DNA from: Gammaproteobacteria bacterium HGW-Gammaproteobacteria-1
Lineage (GTDB): Bacteria > Pseudomonadota > Gammaproteobacteria > Thiohalomonadales > Thiohalomonadaceae
Reading direction: 5' to 3'
Length of the DNA: 64,000 nt
Assembly (NCBI GenBank): GCA_002840095.1
Contig: PGZL01000006.1
Coordinates: forward strand, 201,241-265,240
Below the pieces are notes generated by a model. The model worked only from the letters and a program-made list of their open reading frames with translations, was not told where the DNA came from and ran no database searches. Positions 9,491 through 18,248 of the stretch are shown here, piece by piece. Made by a program: the position numbers and the translations under genes. Each line of letters starts with the position of its first letter. The stretch's first letter is position 1.

Positions 9491-9495
9491 GAGGT

Positions 9496-11745
9496 TTACG
9501 CGGCGAGGCGTCTGGCAAGCTCGACCTCGATGCTGTCCCCGTCTTGGTTCAGCACATCGAGACCGGTTTCCGGCATGTCGCCCGAGGTGGACTGGGCGAC
9601 GGCGATCTTCTTGGCCATGAGGCTGAGGCACGTGGTTTGCGCCGTATCCGCATAGCCGAGAAAGACCACATCGACCGGCAGCTTTTGGCCGATGCGCCAA
9701 GAGCGCCTGGCCGCCTGCTGCAGGGTGTACACGTTGTACCCCGTCTGCATGAAGGCGATGGTTGGGAAATCCAGGAGATCGAGACCTGTCTTCACCAACT
9801 CCGGGTTCGTGACAAGCACATCGATTCCCCGTTCCACCTGCTCCATGATCCAATCCTCCCGGCGGGAGGTGTCCACGGATGCCTTCAGCACACCGACTTT
9901 CAAGCCAGCCTGCTCCAGCAGAGCTTTCAATCTGCCTGAGGTATCCCGCATACCGGTGTATACCGTATACGCCAGCACACGGCGGCCGCGGGCCTTCTCC
10001 TTCCTGCATAGGTCGATCAGCGCCCGTTCTTTGGGCGTCGGCTCACTTTCGCCGTACACCGACCCGGCGAAGGCGAGAAGCGCCCGCGTCCGTGGGTGTT
10101 TCACGACCTCCTCCCGGAAACAGGTGTCGGGCCATGCGAGAAGCGTGTTGAGCACCACCCCCAGCAGGCTGTTGTCCCGTTTGCGCAGCGCTTCCTTCAG
10201 CTCCGCCGTGAGGGTCGACGCCAGGTAGTTGTAGCGTTCGGCCTGCTCCGGCCCCATCGCCACGTCCACATAACGCTCCTCGTACGCCGGTAGCACATCG
10301 GCGCCAATGTCCTTGAGCTTGAGGAACACCGTAAACGGAAGCACATAGCGGGCGATTCCCTGTGGACCAAAGCCTGGGGCCTTCACCGTGCGTACCGTGA
10401 CCTGCTTGCCACGAGATGTACGGTGAGAGTCGCCTTCGGTCTCCTTGTAGATGTCCTTCAGGATACCGTGCTGCCGCATGAACTCCATGGCCGCCGAGCC
10501 GAGGCTGCCACGACCGTTGGGACGGAAGCCATCCTCTACCATCCGTTGGGGCATGATCCGCCACAGCAGAAAGAAGAGATCGTCCGCATAGCCTCCCATG
10601 AGCGTGCCGGTCAACAACAAGACCTTGCGCACATGGTTGGCCAGGACGCCCATGGCCTGTCCCTGGGCCGAGCCCTCGTTCTTGAACTCGTGGCCTTCGT
10701 CCACAATAAGCAAGTCGAAGAAGCCGCGTGGCAAATACCGCTTGATGAACTCCGTGGGTTGATATCCGCCTTGCCCGAAGTTGAACTCGAGAGCCGCCAG
10801 CCTGCGTTCAATACGTGCCGCCTGGCGATCCGCAAACATCAGTTCGCCTTCTTCGTCCATGAGATTCACAAACTCATAGACGTTGTCGGACAGCATCTCC
10901 TCAAGCGCCTCCTCGCCAAACACCGACATCAGTCGTTCCGCAGACTTCGGCCCGATGGTCGGAATCTGAAGCAGCGCCTGGCGTACCAGATCGCGACGAC
11001 TTTTCGGCTTCCCCGGCCGGATCAATGTCCACAATGCCGCCCCGCACTCGGGACAGGTGCGGCGCACATCGTCAGGGAAAGCCGTCGGCGGCACGGGGTC
11101 GCCCTCGCTATCCGTCAATACGTGCCCGCAATCCGGACACGCCGCGACCTCAGTTGTTTTGATAAAGGATGGCGAGCGCTCGTTACCCTCCTCAGTGAAC
11201 CGTCGCGTGTGCCGCTTCTTTACGGCAATAGCCGGCTTCCAGTGGAACCCCATCCGCATACGCACACGACCGAGAACGAAGAACTCCGGTTCGTCCGACG
11301 AGGGCGAGCCGATCATTCCCCGCATCGCGATGAGCTTGCGAAGCGTATCCGGGCCGTTGAGTACCCAGACGCGCGCACCCGCGATGGTTTCCCGGATCTC
11401 GCGCCGCCACTTGTAAACCAGGTGGGGGGGCGATATCACCAGGAAGCGCCGCGCGCCTTCGGCATGCATGACAGCTGCAGTGCCGATGGCCATCATGGTC
11501 TTACCGGTGCCCATTTCCGCATTGATGATTGCGGCCGGTTCGCCGGCATTGTTGAGCAGCTTGACCACAGCCTGTACAGCGTCGCGCTGCGCGTCGAATG
11601 GCTTGCGCACCAGGCCGTCCATAACCAAATCCCGGAACGGGTCCGGCACGCCGTCATGGATGGGTGGATTCTGGCGGGCGACCGCCTCCAGCAACCCATC
11701 GCCAAAGTCTTCGACGAACTGCGACAGTGAAATAACGTTTTCCAT
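9496..11745 (-). CDS. SNF2/DEAD-like helicase of the ICE
   Basis: Walker A NAEMGTGKTMMAIGTA, DEGH motif (LLIVDEGHEFKN), C-terminal QAARRSWRIGQ; start preceded by GGAGG. Confidence 0.9.
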   Translation of the reverse strand: MENVISLSQFVEDFGDGLLEAVARQNPPIHDGVPDPFRDLVMDGLVRKPFDAQRDAVQAVVKLLNNAGEPAAIINAEMGTGKTMMAIGTAAVMHAEGARRFLVISPPHLVYKWRREIRETIAGARVWVLNGPDTLRKLIAMRGMIGSPSSDEPEFFVLGRVRMRMGFHWKPAIAVKKRHTRRFTEEGNERSPSFIKTTEVAACPDCGHVLTDSEGDPVPPTAFPDDVRRTCPECGAALWTLIRPGKPKSRRDLVRQALLQIPTIGPKSAERLMSVFGEEALEEMLSDNVYEFVNLMDEEGELMFADRQAARIERRLAALEFNFGQGGYQPTEFIKRYLPRGFFDLLIVDEGHEFKNEGSAQGQAMGVLANHVRKVLLLTGTLMGGYADDLFFLLWRIMPQRMVEDGFRPNGRGSLGSAAMEFMRQHGILKDIYKETEGDSHRTSRGKQVTVRTVKAPGFGPQGIARYVLPFTVFLKLKDIGADVLPAYEERYVDVAMGPEQAERYNYLASTLTAELKEALRKRDNSLLGVVLNTLLAWPDTCFREEVVKHPRTRALLAFAGSVYGESEPTPKERALIDLCRKEKARGRRVLAYTVYTGMRDTSGRLKALLEQAGLKVGVLKASVDTSRREDWIMEQVERGIDVLVTNPELVKTGLDLLDFPTIAFMQTGYNVYTLQQAARRSWRIGQKLPVDVVFLGYADTAQTTCLSLMAKKIAVAQSTSGDMPETGLDVLNQDGDSIEVELARRLAA

Positions 11746-11750
11746 GTAAA

Positions 11751-11932
11751 CCTCCGGCATAGTTGGCGCCGGAGGCACACCCCCCCTGCAGGGGAAGGTG
11801 ATTCCCCGGCAGGGTTGAAGTTGATGTCGAACAAGGACCGGGACCCGAAGGTCCGCCTCTCTTCCCGATCCGGAGAGGCTTACAGGCGCCGGCGTGAGCC
11901 GGCAGGGTGCCACTGAACCGCAGTGGCCACGG
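11751..11932 (-). ncRNA. Structured leader copy 2 (helicase 5' UTR)
   Basis: Conserved hairpins GCCACTG/CAGTGGC, GCCGGC/GCCGGC, GCCTCTC/GAGAGGC, GGACC-TTCG-GGTCC, CCCTGCcGGGGAA/TTCCCCtGCAGGG; SD sequestration CCTCCGGC/GCCGGAGG. Confidence 0.8.
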
Positions 11933-11963
11933 TGTAAAACCGCCTTTGGAGGGGCGGGTAAGT

Positions 11964-12122
11964 TCAACGCTCTGGCATGGCTTCGAGCGCGGCTTCCAGA
12001 GCCTGATCGATGTCCTCCCAGGCCACTGAACCACCGTGCTCCTGGCCGTGTCGGTAGACCTCCACAAGCAACACGGCCGCACGAGAGGCGGCGTCCTGCC
12101 GGCGGAGTGCCTTCATCGTCAT
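11964..12122 (-). CDS. 52-aa hypothetical ICE protein
   Basis: MTMKALRRQDAASRAAVLLVEVYRHGQEHGGSVAWEDIDQALEAALEAMPER; preceded by GGAGAG; just downstream of the methyltransferase gene. Confidence 0.6.
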   Translation of the reverse strand: MTMKALRRQDAASRAAVLLVEVYRHGQEHGGSVAWEDIDQALEAALEAMPER

Positions 12123-12129
12123 GCTCTCC

Positions 12130-13245
12130 TTACCGTATCGTCAGCACATCGCCGAATGTCGCACTGCCAGGCGTGAAGTCGATGGCGCGGATCACCGGAA
12201 CGAACCGATCAAGGTGGATGCGGGTTTCCCGAACATCCCCGGTTCGCTCATTGACCTCGTGCTCGACCTTGATGTCCTTTTCCTTGTGGGTGTCGCCACG
12301 CACCAGCAGAGTCCTCCCGTCGTTGGAACGGACCGCACCGGAGATCTGTCCGGCCGACAGGGCCAGCGCCAAGTGCCACCGCGACAATGACCTCAGCGGC
12401 CGGCGGTGTTCCCGCGCACGAGACTGGAACGTCGTAGTGAAGCGGTCCCACAGCGTCGGCCCGGCGTTTCGGGTTTCCTCACCCAGCTGACGAGGGTCGA
12501 TCCGCATGGTGAAGAACTTCGGGTCACCTTGCGGCGCCGAGGGGACGACGTAAAGCTGATCGTCCCAAGCCTCGGGCAATGCAGGGGCCTCCTGGTCCCC
12601 GGCGCCGACGGCCGCCAGCAACTCGCGCGCCTCCGTGTCCACGCCATCGGACACAGGTTTGCGCACGCCGAACACCACCACCTGCTTGAACTGATCGGTA
12701 GATGCCCGGAACACCTGCACCGACGAGCAATGTCTGGCAACCCATGTGGCAAACTCCCGATCAAGGGCGTAGTGCGGAACGATCAACACCAGTACCCCAC
12801 CGAATTGAAGCGTTCCGATGGTCCGCTCGTAGAACAGCTTTTCCAGCCGCTTCCTCCCTTTCCACTTTGATGCGGACGCTGCGGCCTGATCGGAGACCAG
12901 ATCGCCGTAGGGTGGGTTGAGCCAGAGCAGGCCGAAGGATCGCGGCTGGATGACCGTGTCCATCAGATCGGCGTGGATGCACCGATTGAGAAGCCTCTTG
13001 GCGTGGTAAGCCCGTTCCTCGTTGTATTCCACGCCGAAAGTCTCCAGGCTCCCCTTCCCCAACGCCACGAGGTGATGGGCCGCTTCCGCCAGCGCCACCC
13101 CCTCGCCACAGCACGGGTCGAGAATCCGCATCGGCCGGTCTGAGGGCGCTACCGCGGCCAGAATGCGCGCCGTGGTGTCCTCGTCGGTCGGGTAATACCC
13201 GTTTTTTATGAAATTGCGCGCAAGGCGCTGGAACATGAGAGCCAT
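12130..13245 (-). CDS. Class I SAM-dependent DNA methyltransferase-like protein
   Basis: RILDPCCGEGVALAEAAHHL (motif I), LLWLNPPYGDL (NPPY motif IV). Confidence 0.88.
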   Translation of the reverse strand: MALMFQRLARNFIKNGYYPTDEDTTARILAAVAPSDRPMRILDPCCGEGVALAEAAHHLVALGKGSLETFGVEYNEERAYHAKRLLNRCIHADLMDTVIQPRSFGLLWLNPPYGDLVSDQAAASASKWKGRKRLEKLFYERTIGTLQFGGVLVLIVPHYALDREFATWVARHCSSVQVFRASTDQFKQVVVFGVRKPVSDGVDTEARELLAAVGAGDQEAPALPEAWDDQLYVVPSAPQGDPKFFTMRIDPRQLGEETRNAGPTLWDRFTTTFQSRAREHRRPLRSLSRWHLALALSAGQISGAVRSNDGRTLLVRGDTHKEKDIKVEHEVNERTGDVRETRIHLDRFVPVIRAIDFTPGSATFGDVLTIR

Positions 13246-13291
13246 GTTTAATCTCCTTGGTTGAACTCGGGGAAAACGAGGGAGACGAAGC

Positions 13292-13320
13292 CCCGCAGGG
13301 GGCTTGCCTCCCTGCGGGGA
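13292..13320 (-). repeat. Perfect 10-bp hairpin between radC and the methyltransferase gene
   Basis: CCCCGCAGGG-loop-CCCTGCGGGG; resembles the start-proximal hairpin of the leader family. Confidence 0.6.
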
Positions 13321-13344
13321 CTGGCCGGTATGAGCGGCTGTTGG

Positions 13345-13824
13345 CTAAATGAGCCCGCGTTCTGCGAAGCTCGTGGTGTCCGTGCCGCCAACCACGATGT
13401 GGTCGAGGACGCGGATGTCGACGAATGCCAGCGCCTCTTTCAGACGGCGTGTAATCGATTCGTCTGCCCGGGACGGTTCCGGCACGCCAGAAGGATGGTT
13501 GTGCGCGATGATCAGCGCGGCTGCATTGTGCCGTAGCGCAGCCTTTACAACCTCGCGCGGGTGTACCGAAGCGCCGTCTATCGTTCCATAAAACAGTTCC
13601 TCGTACTTAATCAACCGGTGACGGTTGTCGAGAAACATCACCGCGAACACTTCCTGTTCCCGCTCGCCGAGTTTCAGCATCAGATAACGCCGGGAGGCGT
13701 CGGGAGAGGAAATGGTCACGTTTTCCGGATCGGTGCGATACGCCAGGCGCTGCTCCAGAACCGTACAGGCATATTTGATTACCTCATCATCGGACAGCTC
13801 GATGATCGAGATTTGCTGAGTCAT
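13345..13824 (-). CDS. radC: RadC/JAB-domain protein
   Basis: [61 protein letters not shown]. Confidence 0.95.
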   Translation of the reverse strand: MTQQISIIELSDDEVIKYACTVLEQRLAYRTDPENVTISSPDASRRYLMLKLGEREQEVFAVMFLDNRHRLIKYEELFYGTIDGASVHPREVVKAALRHNAAALIIAHNHPSGVPEPSRADESITRRLKEALAFVDIRVLDHIVVGGTDTTSFAERGLI

Positions 13825-13828
13825 AGGA

Positions 13829-13887
13829 CACCTCCACAGAATGAAGCCGGAGGTGCCCCCTGCCGGGGTACACCATACCCGGCAGGG
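13829..13887 (-). ncRNA. Start-proximal part of the leader family upstream of radC
   Basis: CCCTGCCGGGTAtggtgTACCCCGGCAGGG hairpin plus CACCTCC/GGAGGTG SD sequestration. Confidence 0.7.
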
Positions 13888-13922
13888 TTGATTCAATGCC
13901 GCTGACGCACTACGCTGGCGGC

Positions 13923-14129
13923 ATGGAAAAGTTGAAAGTGATACGGGGCGAACGAAGCCTTCTGGAACAAGAGCTCGTAAGGGCTTTGTTCACAGGGGAG
14001 ACTGAAACGTTCGACCGCATCAATCTGCGGCTCTCAGACAAAGCCAGTCTCAGCCTTTGTCAGTCTTCACGCGCTTCAAATCGAGGCGTGCAATCAACTC
14101 CTCATCAATCAGACGAAGAGCCAGCTTGA
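13923..14129 (+). CDS. Hypothetical small protein (uncertain, overlaps an opposite gene)
   Basis: [37 protein letters not shown]...; no clear RBS. Confidence 0.25.
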   Translation: MEKLKVIRGERSLLEQELVRALFTGETETFDRINLRLSDKASLSLCQSSRASNRGVQSTPHQSDEEPA

Positions 14130-14253
14130 CGTCAGATTTTCCCTCACGCGTGGAAACGCGTGCGTTCAAGGCCTGTTCGCGCCGCTGAAGAATTTCTTCC
14201 TCAGTGGCGGCTTCGAGCCAGGCGATAAACGCCTTGATGGTTTCTTTATCCAT
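14050..14253 (-). CDS. 67-aa hypothetical ICE protein
   Basis: [65 protein letters not shown] and structured leader. Confidence 0.7.
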   Translation of the reverse strand: MDKETIKAFIAWLEAATEEEILQRREQALNARVSTREGKSDVKLALRLIDEELIARLDLKRVKTDKG

Positions 14254-14432
14254 GGTGTTCTCCTGGTTGAACCGGGAACACCACGCCCCGCCGGGAGGTG
14301 CTTCCCCGGATGGGATATCGATGATGTCAAACAAGGACCGAGACCCGGAGGTCCGCCTCTCTTCCCGATCCGGAGAGGCTTACAGGCGCCGGCGTGAGCC
14401 GGCAGGGTGCCACTGAACCGCAGTGGCCACGG
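14254..14432 (-). ncRNA. Structured leader copy 3
   Basis: Same hairpin array as copy 2; SD sequestration GGTGTTCTCC/GGGAACACC. Confidence 0.8.
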
Positions 14433-14436
14433 GGGT

Positions 14437-15042
14437 TCAAGCGGCCTGGGCCGTGATCTCGCAACTACTTTCGATCTGAAGACGCCCACTCCTGACCAGA
14501 AATGAGACCTCCTGTTCGATACGTTCACGGTTGGACAGGTCGATCGCAAACGCACCGACACAGAATCCATCCAGTCGGGTCAGACAGCCCATCTCATCCA
14601 GGTGGCTGAGCAGCAGATCACGCCAGTGGTCGAGGACGGGCACCCATAGGGTCTGCTTAAGCAGTTCCCACAGCGCGCCAGTCAGATCATTCGCTTCGCT
14701 GTGGTGCAACAGCAGCGCGCGGCCGTTGGAGCGGTCCGGATCAACGGCGAGGCGGTCGTAGAGCCACAGGTGGATCAGTTCGCCGAACACAGAGCCGGTG
14801 CGACGCGCGGTCAGGCGCATCAATCGGTCCGTTCCAACCGATGGAACGCAGTGCGCGCCCTCCTGGCCGGGAGTCCCAATCCAGAATGACCGTATTCCCC
14901 CGTCACGCTCAGGAACGGACAAACGAGCCAGGAATTCCTGTATCGCCGTGTCCCTCCCCCAGACGGAGAGAAACCGCAACCCGGTTTCGTCGACAAGGTG
15001 GGCATCGCAAAAGACGCCGGGTACCTCAGGTAGTTCAAGCAT
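14437..15042 (-). CDS. Hypothetical ICE protein
   Basis: 201-aa ORF MLELPEVPGVFCDAHLVDETGLRFLSVWGRD... Confidence 0.7.
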   Translation of the reverse strand: MLELPEVPGVFCDAHLVDETGLRFLSVWGRDTAIQEFLARLSVPERDGGIRSFWIGTPGQEGAHCVPSVGTDRLMRLTARRTGSVFGELIHLWLYDRLAVDPDRSNGRALLLHHSEANDLTGALWELLKQTLWVPVLDHWRDLLLSHLDEMGCLTRLDGFCVGAFAIDLSNRERIEQEVSFLVRSGRLQIESSCEITAQAA

Positions 15043-15110
15043 GGTGCACCTCTGTATGTTGGGCCGGGACGCACCATGCCCGCCGGGCAGGTACATCCCG
15101 GCGTATGGGT
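15039..15110 (-). ncRNA. Start-proximal leader structure (short form)
   Basis: GCATGGTGC/GCACCATGC perfect 9-bp pairing sequesters the ATG; upstream GCCGGG/CCCGGC hairpin. Confidence 0.6.
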
Positions 15111-15122
15111 TGAATGTGCGGG

Positions 15123-15314
15123 CTAGAACGGCACATCGTCAGTGAATGGAAAGACGATGAACCCCTTATCAAACAGCCCGGATTCATTGGGAATGAGCGC
15201 TTCGGTAATCCTGATCTCGCAGTCCGGATGACGCGACTGCAGGATTTCGGCACACCGTATAGCGCCATCCCTTGTGTAAGCATCCATGCATGTGTTCACG
15301 ATCTCACCCTTCAT
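15123..15314 (-). CDS. Small hypothetical ICE protein
   Basis: MKGEIVNTCMDAYTRDGAIRCAEILQSRHPDCEIRITEALIPNESGLFDKGFIVFPFTDDVPF. Confidence 0.6.
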   Translation of the reverse strand: MKGEIVNTCMDAYTRDGAIRCAEILQSRHPDCEIRITEALIPNESGLFDKGFIVFPFTDDVPF

Positions 15315-15666
15315 CGCCACGTTCGTCTTGCCAGAACTGACTGAACACGGCGTCTCCGTTTGGCAGATGTTTATAAATCTCACACCCGCCATACCAGTCG
15401 AGCTTGAGAACTTCCGTCGCATCGGCTTGCAGCTCGGCATCCAGCGCTCGCAGGTTGGTCATGTCGAAGTTCCACTCCGGGCCGTTGTAGAGACCCAGGA
15501 GAAACAGCCGGACGTAATGGCTCTGCCCCGCGCAGCCCTTGGCGACATTGACCAGACGTTCGAGCGCCCGTATGCCGTGATTGAGAGCGTGCTTGCGGCG
15601 TTCCTCCCAGGCGGCGTGTTCCGCCGCGAGCTTGGTAAAGACGTTGTCCTGCGCGTTTGCGTTCAT
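15304..15666 (-). CDS. Hypothetical ICE protein
   Basis: ORF MNANAQDNVFTKLAAEHAAWEERRKHALNHGIRALERLV...; overlaps the next gene start. Confidence 0.7.
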   Translation of the reverse strand: MNANAQDNVFTKLAAEHAAWEERRKHALNHGIRALERLVNVAKGCAGQSHYVRLFLLGLYNGPEWNFDMTNLRALDAELQADATEVLKLDWYGGCEIYKHLPNGDAVFSQFWQDERGDEG

Positions 15667-15679
15667 GGATGATCTCCTG

Positions 15680-15838
15680 TCAATGAAGGGTGTCGACGGA
15701 GATCAGCCGGATTGCCCCATTCGGAGCGATTTCCATCTGATAGCGTCGGCCACCAGCCAGAGCCACATAGGTGCGGCCGTCGATGCGCCGAAGCGCGGAA
15801 GCCGGGATCACCCGGACATGGCGAAGGTATTTCTGCAT
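15680..15838 (-). CDS. 52-aa hypothetical protein
   Basis: MQKYLRHVRVIPASALRRIDGRTYVALAGGRRYQMEIAPNGAIRLISVDTLH; GAGGAG upstream; structured leader. Confidence 0.65.
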   Translation of the reverse strand: MQKYLRHVRVIPASALRRIDGRTYVALAGGRRYQMEIAPNGAIRLISVDTLH

Positions 15839-16025
15839 GGCATGTCTCCTCTGTGAAAGCCGGAGGCACACCACACCCCTGCAGGGGAAGGTGATTCCCC
15901 GGCAGGGTTGACGATTTTGTTGAAACAGGACCGAGACCCGGAGGTCCGCCTCTCTTCCCGATCCGGAGAGGCTTACAGGCGCCGGCGTGAGCCGGCAGGG
16001 TGCCACTGAACCGCAGTGGCCACGG
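15839..16025 (-). ncRNA. Structured leader copy 4
   Basis: Same array; SD sequestration GGCATGTCTCC/GGAGGCACACC. Confidence 0.8.
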
Positions 16026-16048
16026 CCCCCGGAGGGGCGGGTGTTGGG

Positions 16049-16312
16049 TTAGTTAATAATCTCGATATCGATTGCTGCTGGCGCCGTATCGCCCGAACCC
16101 GGTATACGGCCGTCGTACATGTCCGCATACCGTCGTTCAAGTTCCCGAAGATGTTCCATCGCTTCCGCAATTGAACCGGACTTTTCAACGCGGCATATTG
16201 CGTCAATCACGCCATCGAGCCTGCCGAACACCTCAGCGCGTTCGACTGGGTCAGTTGTTTCGACCCATTGACCATGTCTCATGACAACCGAAACTCCACG
16301 TCGCATGTCCAT
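16049..16312 (-). CDS. Small hypothetical ICE protein
   Basis: ORF MDMRRGVSVVMRHGQWVETTDPVERAEVFGRLDGVIDAICR... Confidence 0.6.
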   Translation of the reverse strand: MDMRRGVSVVMRHGQWVETTDPVERAEVFGRLDGVIDAICRVEKSGSIAEAMEHLRELERRYADMYDGRIPGSGDTAPAAIDIEIIN

Positions 16313-16316
16313 GTCC

Positions 16317-16799
16317 TCACGCAGCCTTCTGGAACAGCCTGCCTACCGGCTGGAACTGGTACCCCAATTCCTTCAGGCGAGTGGCCTGCTTGCGAAGAAG
16401 AGAACGGTCCACCGTCGGATCGAGTTTTACCTTGTCACCAAGCGGCCAGATATCACCAAACAGCTCCGCGTCCTCGTCAGGCAACGCAGTGACGGTTTCC
16501 GGCTCTGGCTCGGCCTCGACGACTGTGGCTGCCAGTTCCTCGACGGTGGTATCGACATCGATGAGTGCAATCGCCTCGACATCGGCCCTTACCTCCACGA
16601 TAGAGCGCCCACCGATGACGAAAGAGGCCGGATAGATTCGAGAGATGGTGAATTCTCCCGAATACACCCCTGCATCAAACTCCTCAATGCCACGCTTCAC
16701 GGCAAATTCGCCGATCTCGGTATTGAGGCGACCTACGTTGAAAGAGCCGTTACGCCCGGTGATGGATCTGATTTGGACAGAACCTGATAGCTTGATCAT
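16317..16799 (-). CDS. DUF3275-family ICE protein
   Basis: MIKLSGSVQIRSITGRNGSFNVGRLNTEIGEFAVK N-terminus typical of the family. Confidence 0.85.
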   Translation of the reverse strand: MIKLSGSVQIRSITGRNGSFNVGRLNTEIGEFAVKRGIEEFDAGVYSGEFTISRIYPASFVIGGRSIVEVRADVEAIALIDVDTTVEELAATVVEAEPEPETVTALPDEDAELFGDIWPLGDKVKLDPTVDRSLLRKQATRLKELGYQFQPVGRLFQKAA

Positions 16800-16807
16800 G
16801 TCTATTT

Positions 16808-16991
16808 CTCCTCTTGGTTAAATTTCACCAAGGGAGTCCTCGCCCGAGGCGAGAACGCCCCGGCGGGGTTTACATGTGTGGGAGGTCGAACAAGGACCGA
16901 GACCCGAAGGTCCACCTCTCTTCCCGATCCGGAGAGGCTTACAGGCGCCGGCGTGAGCCGGCAGGGTGCCACTGAACCGCAGTGACGACGG
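16808..16991 (-). ncRNA. Structured leader copy 5 (DUF3275 5' UTR)
   Basis: Same array with G-U-preserving changes (GCCTCTC/GAGAGGT); SD sequestration CTCCTCTTGGT/ACCAAGGGAG. Confidence 0.8.
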
Positions 16992-17071
16992 CGTAAAAGC
17001 GATCTCTCCGCAGGACCGAAGGCCGGCCCTCTGGAGAGACGCCGCACAAGGCGGCGTCCCGTTTACTTTCC

Positions 17072-17158
17072 CTATTCCTCGCTCAAATCATCGCCAGCGG
17101 CGGAGAGGACGATTTCCTCGACCTCCAGCTCGATAACCTCAATGCCTTCAGTGCTCAT
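17072..17158 (-). CDS. 28-aa acidic microprotein
   Basis: MSTEGIEVIELEVEEIVLSAAGDDLSEE; GGAGGAGACGACC-ATG RBS. Confidence 0.5.
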   Translation of the reverse strand: MSTEGIEVIELEVEEIVLSAAGDDLSEE

Positions 17159-17189
17159 GGTCGTCTCCTCCTCAGGGCTCGTGTGTAGA

Positions 17190-17238
17190 CCGGGGTCTCC
17201 CCCCAACGCCGGCCCGCGACGTTCGGGGGAGACCCCGG
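17190..17238. repeat. Long hairpin
   Basis: CCGGGGTCTCCCCC...AACG/CGTT...GGGGGAGACCCCGG. Confidence 0.75.
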
Positions 17239-17257
17239 CCAGAGGCCGGGGATTCGA

Positions 17258-17341
17258 TCACAGCGTGATCGTCATAGCGACCACTTGAGCGACCATGAAG
17301 TACAGAACAAACATTTTCGGGGCGAAGATAGAGGTGGACAT
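17258..17341 (-). CDS. 27-aa hydrophobic microprotein
   Basis: MSTSIFAPKMFVLYFMVAQVVAMTITL; AGGAG RBS and its own structured leader. Confidence 0.5.
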   Translation of the reverse strand: MSTSIFAPKMFVLYFMVAQVVAMTITL

Positions 17342-17536
17342 GGCGTTTTCTCCTGAGCAAAGCCGGAGAACGCCACGCCCCCTGTCGGGGTGAGCTATTC
17401 CCGGCAGGGTGGTTGAAGTTGATGTCAAACAAGGACCGAGACCCGAAGGTCCACCTCTCTTCCCGATCCGGAGAGGTTTCAAGGGACCGGCGAATCGCCG
17501 GCAAGGGCGCCACATTCTGGGCTGTGGCCACCACCG
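17342..17536 (-). ncRNA. Structured leader copy 6 (divergent, covarying)
   Basis: GCCACA/TGTGGC, CCGGCG-ATT-CGCCGG, ACCTCTC/GAGAGGT, GGACC-TTCG-GGTC(T); SD sequestration GGCGTTTTCTCC/GGAGAACGCC. Confidence 0.8.
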
Positions 17537-17544
17537 AAAATCGT

Positions 17545-17611
17545 CTTTCCGAAATGCTCACACGAACATTTTGGAAAGAGCCGGGGAGTATCCTCCCCGG
17601 CGGTCGTGTGA
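17545..17611 (-). ncRNA. Candidate pseudoknotted structure in the DUF3577 3' region
   Basis: CTTTCCGAAATG/CATTTTGGAAAG stem whose loop (TCACACGA) is complementary to the downstream TCGTGTGA, flanking the CCGGGGAG/CTCCCCGG hairpin. Confidence 0.55.
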
Positions 17612-17615
17612 CGAG

Positions 17616-18248
17616 TCAGGCGGCTTGCGGTAGCCGCCAAACCTTGGCCTGGCCATCGAAGCGGTAACCCTTGTTCTTCAGCTCCGCTTTGCGGGCCTCG
17701 AAGTTGGGATCATCCTTCGACAGGCTGACTTCTTCAGGCAGAAGGGCATCGACGTCGTCGTCAGTGGCTTCGGTGCCCGATTCCACCTCAACGGGTGCAT
17801 CAGATACCTGCTCCGCCGACGTTTCGGCTTTCGCCTGGTAGACAGTCTTACCGTCAACCTTCACCCAGTCCAGGAGCAGAAGGCGGGCCTTCAGGCTGAC
17901 GCCAGTAGTGCCCTTCTTGTCGCCCTTGTCGTAAGTGAAGACGTCGGTATACAGGTCACCCAGTCGGAAACCGGCGAGCACCTTGTGGCGAAGCGTCGTG
18001 CCGTCGGCAGCCATGCGCCCCTGATCGTTGATCTGGGGCATGAACTGCTCGATGACCTTCTTCGCCTCGGCACCGCTCACCCGGCAATCGAAACGGGTCT
18101 TCTGCGGGTCGTCCGAATCACCGTGAATGGCCGTGATGTCGACAGCCAGAAACGGCGCGCCTTTCTTGGGCTCGACAACCCGGGCGCGGTTCAGGTAACC
18201 GATGCCGCTGATGTGAAGATCGAAGTATTTGGAAGTGTTGTCGCTCAT
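17616..18248 (-). CDS. DUF3577 / STY4534-family ICE replication protein (SSB-like)
   Basis: MSDNTSKYFDLHISGIGYLNRARVVEPKKGAPFLAVDITAIHGDSD... Confidence 0.88.
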   Translation of the reverse strand: MSDNTSKYFDLHISGIGYLNRARVVEPKKGAPFLAVDITAIHGDSDDPQKTRFDCRVSGAEAKKVIEQFMPQINDQGRMAADGTTLRHKVLAGFRLGDLYTDVFTYDKGDKKGTTGVSLKARLLLLDWVKVDGKTVYQAKAETSAEQVSDAPVEVESGTEATDDDVDALLPEEVSLSKDDPNFEARKAELKNKGYRFDGQAKVWRLPQAA

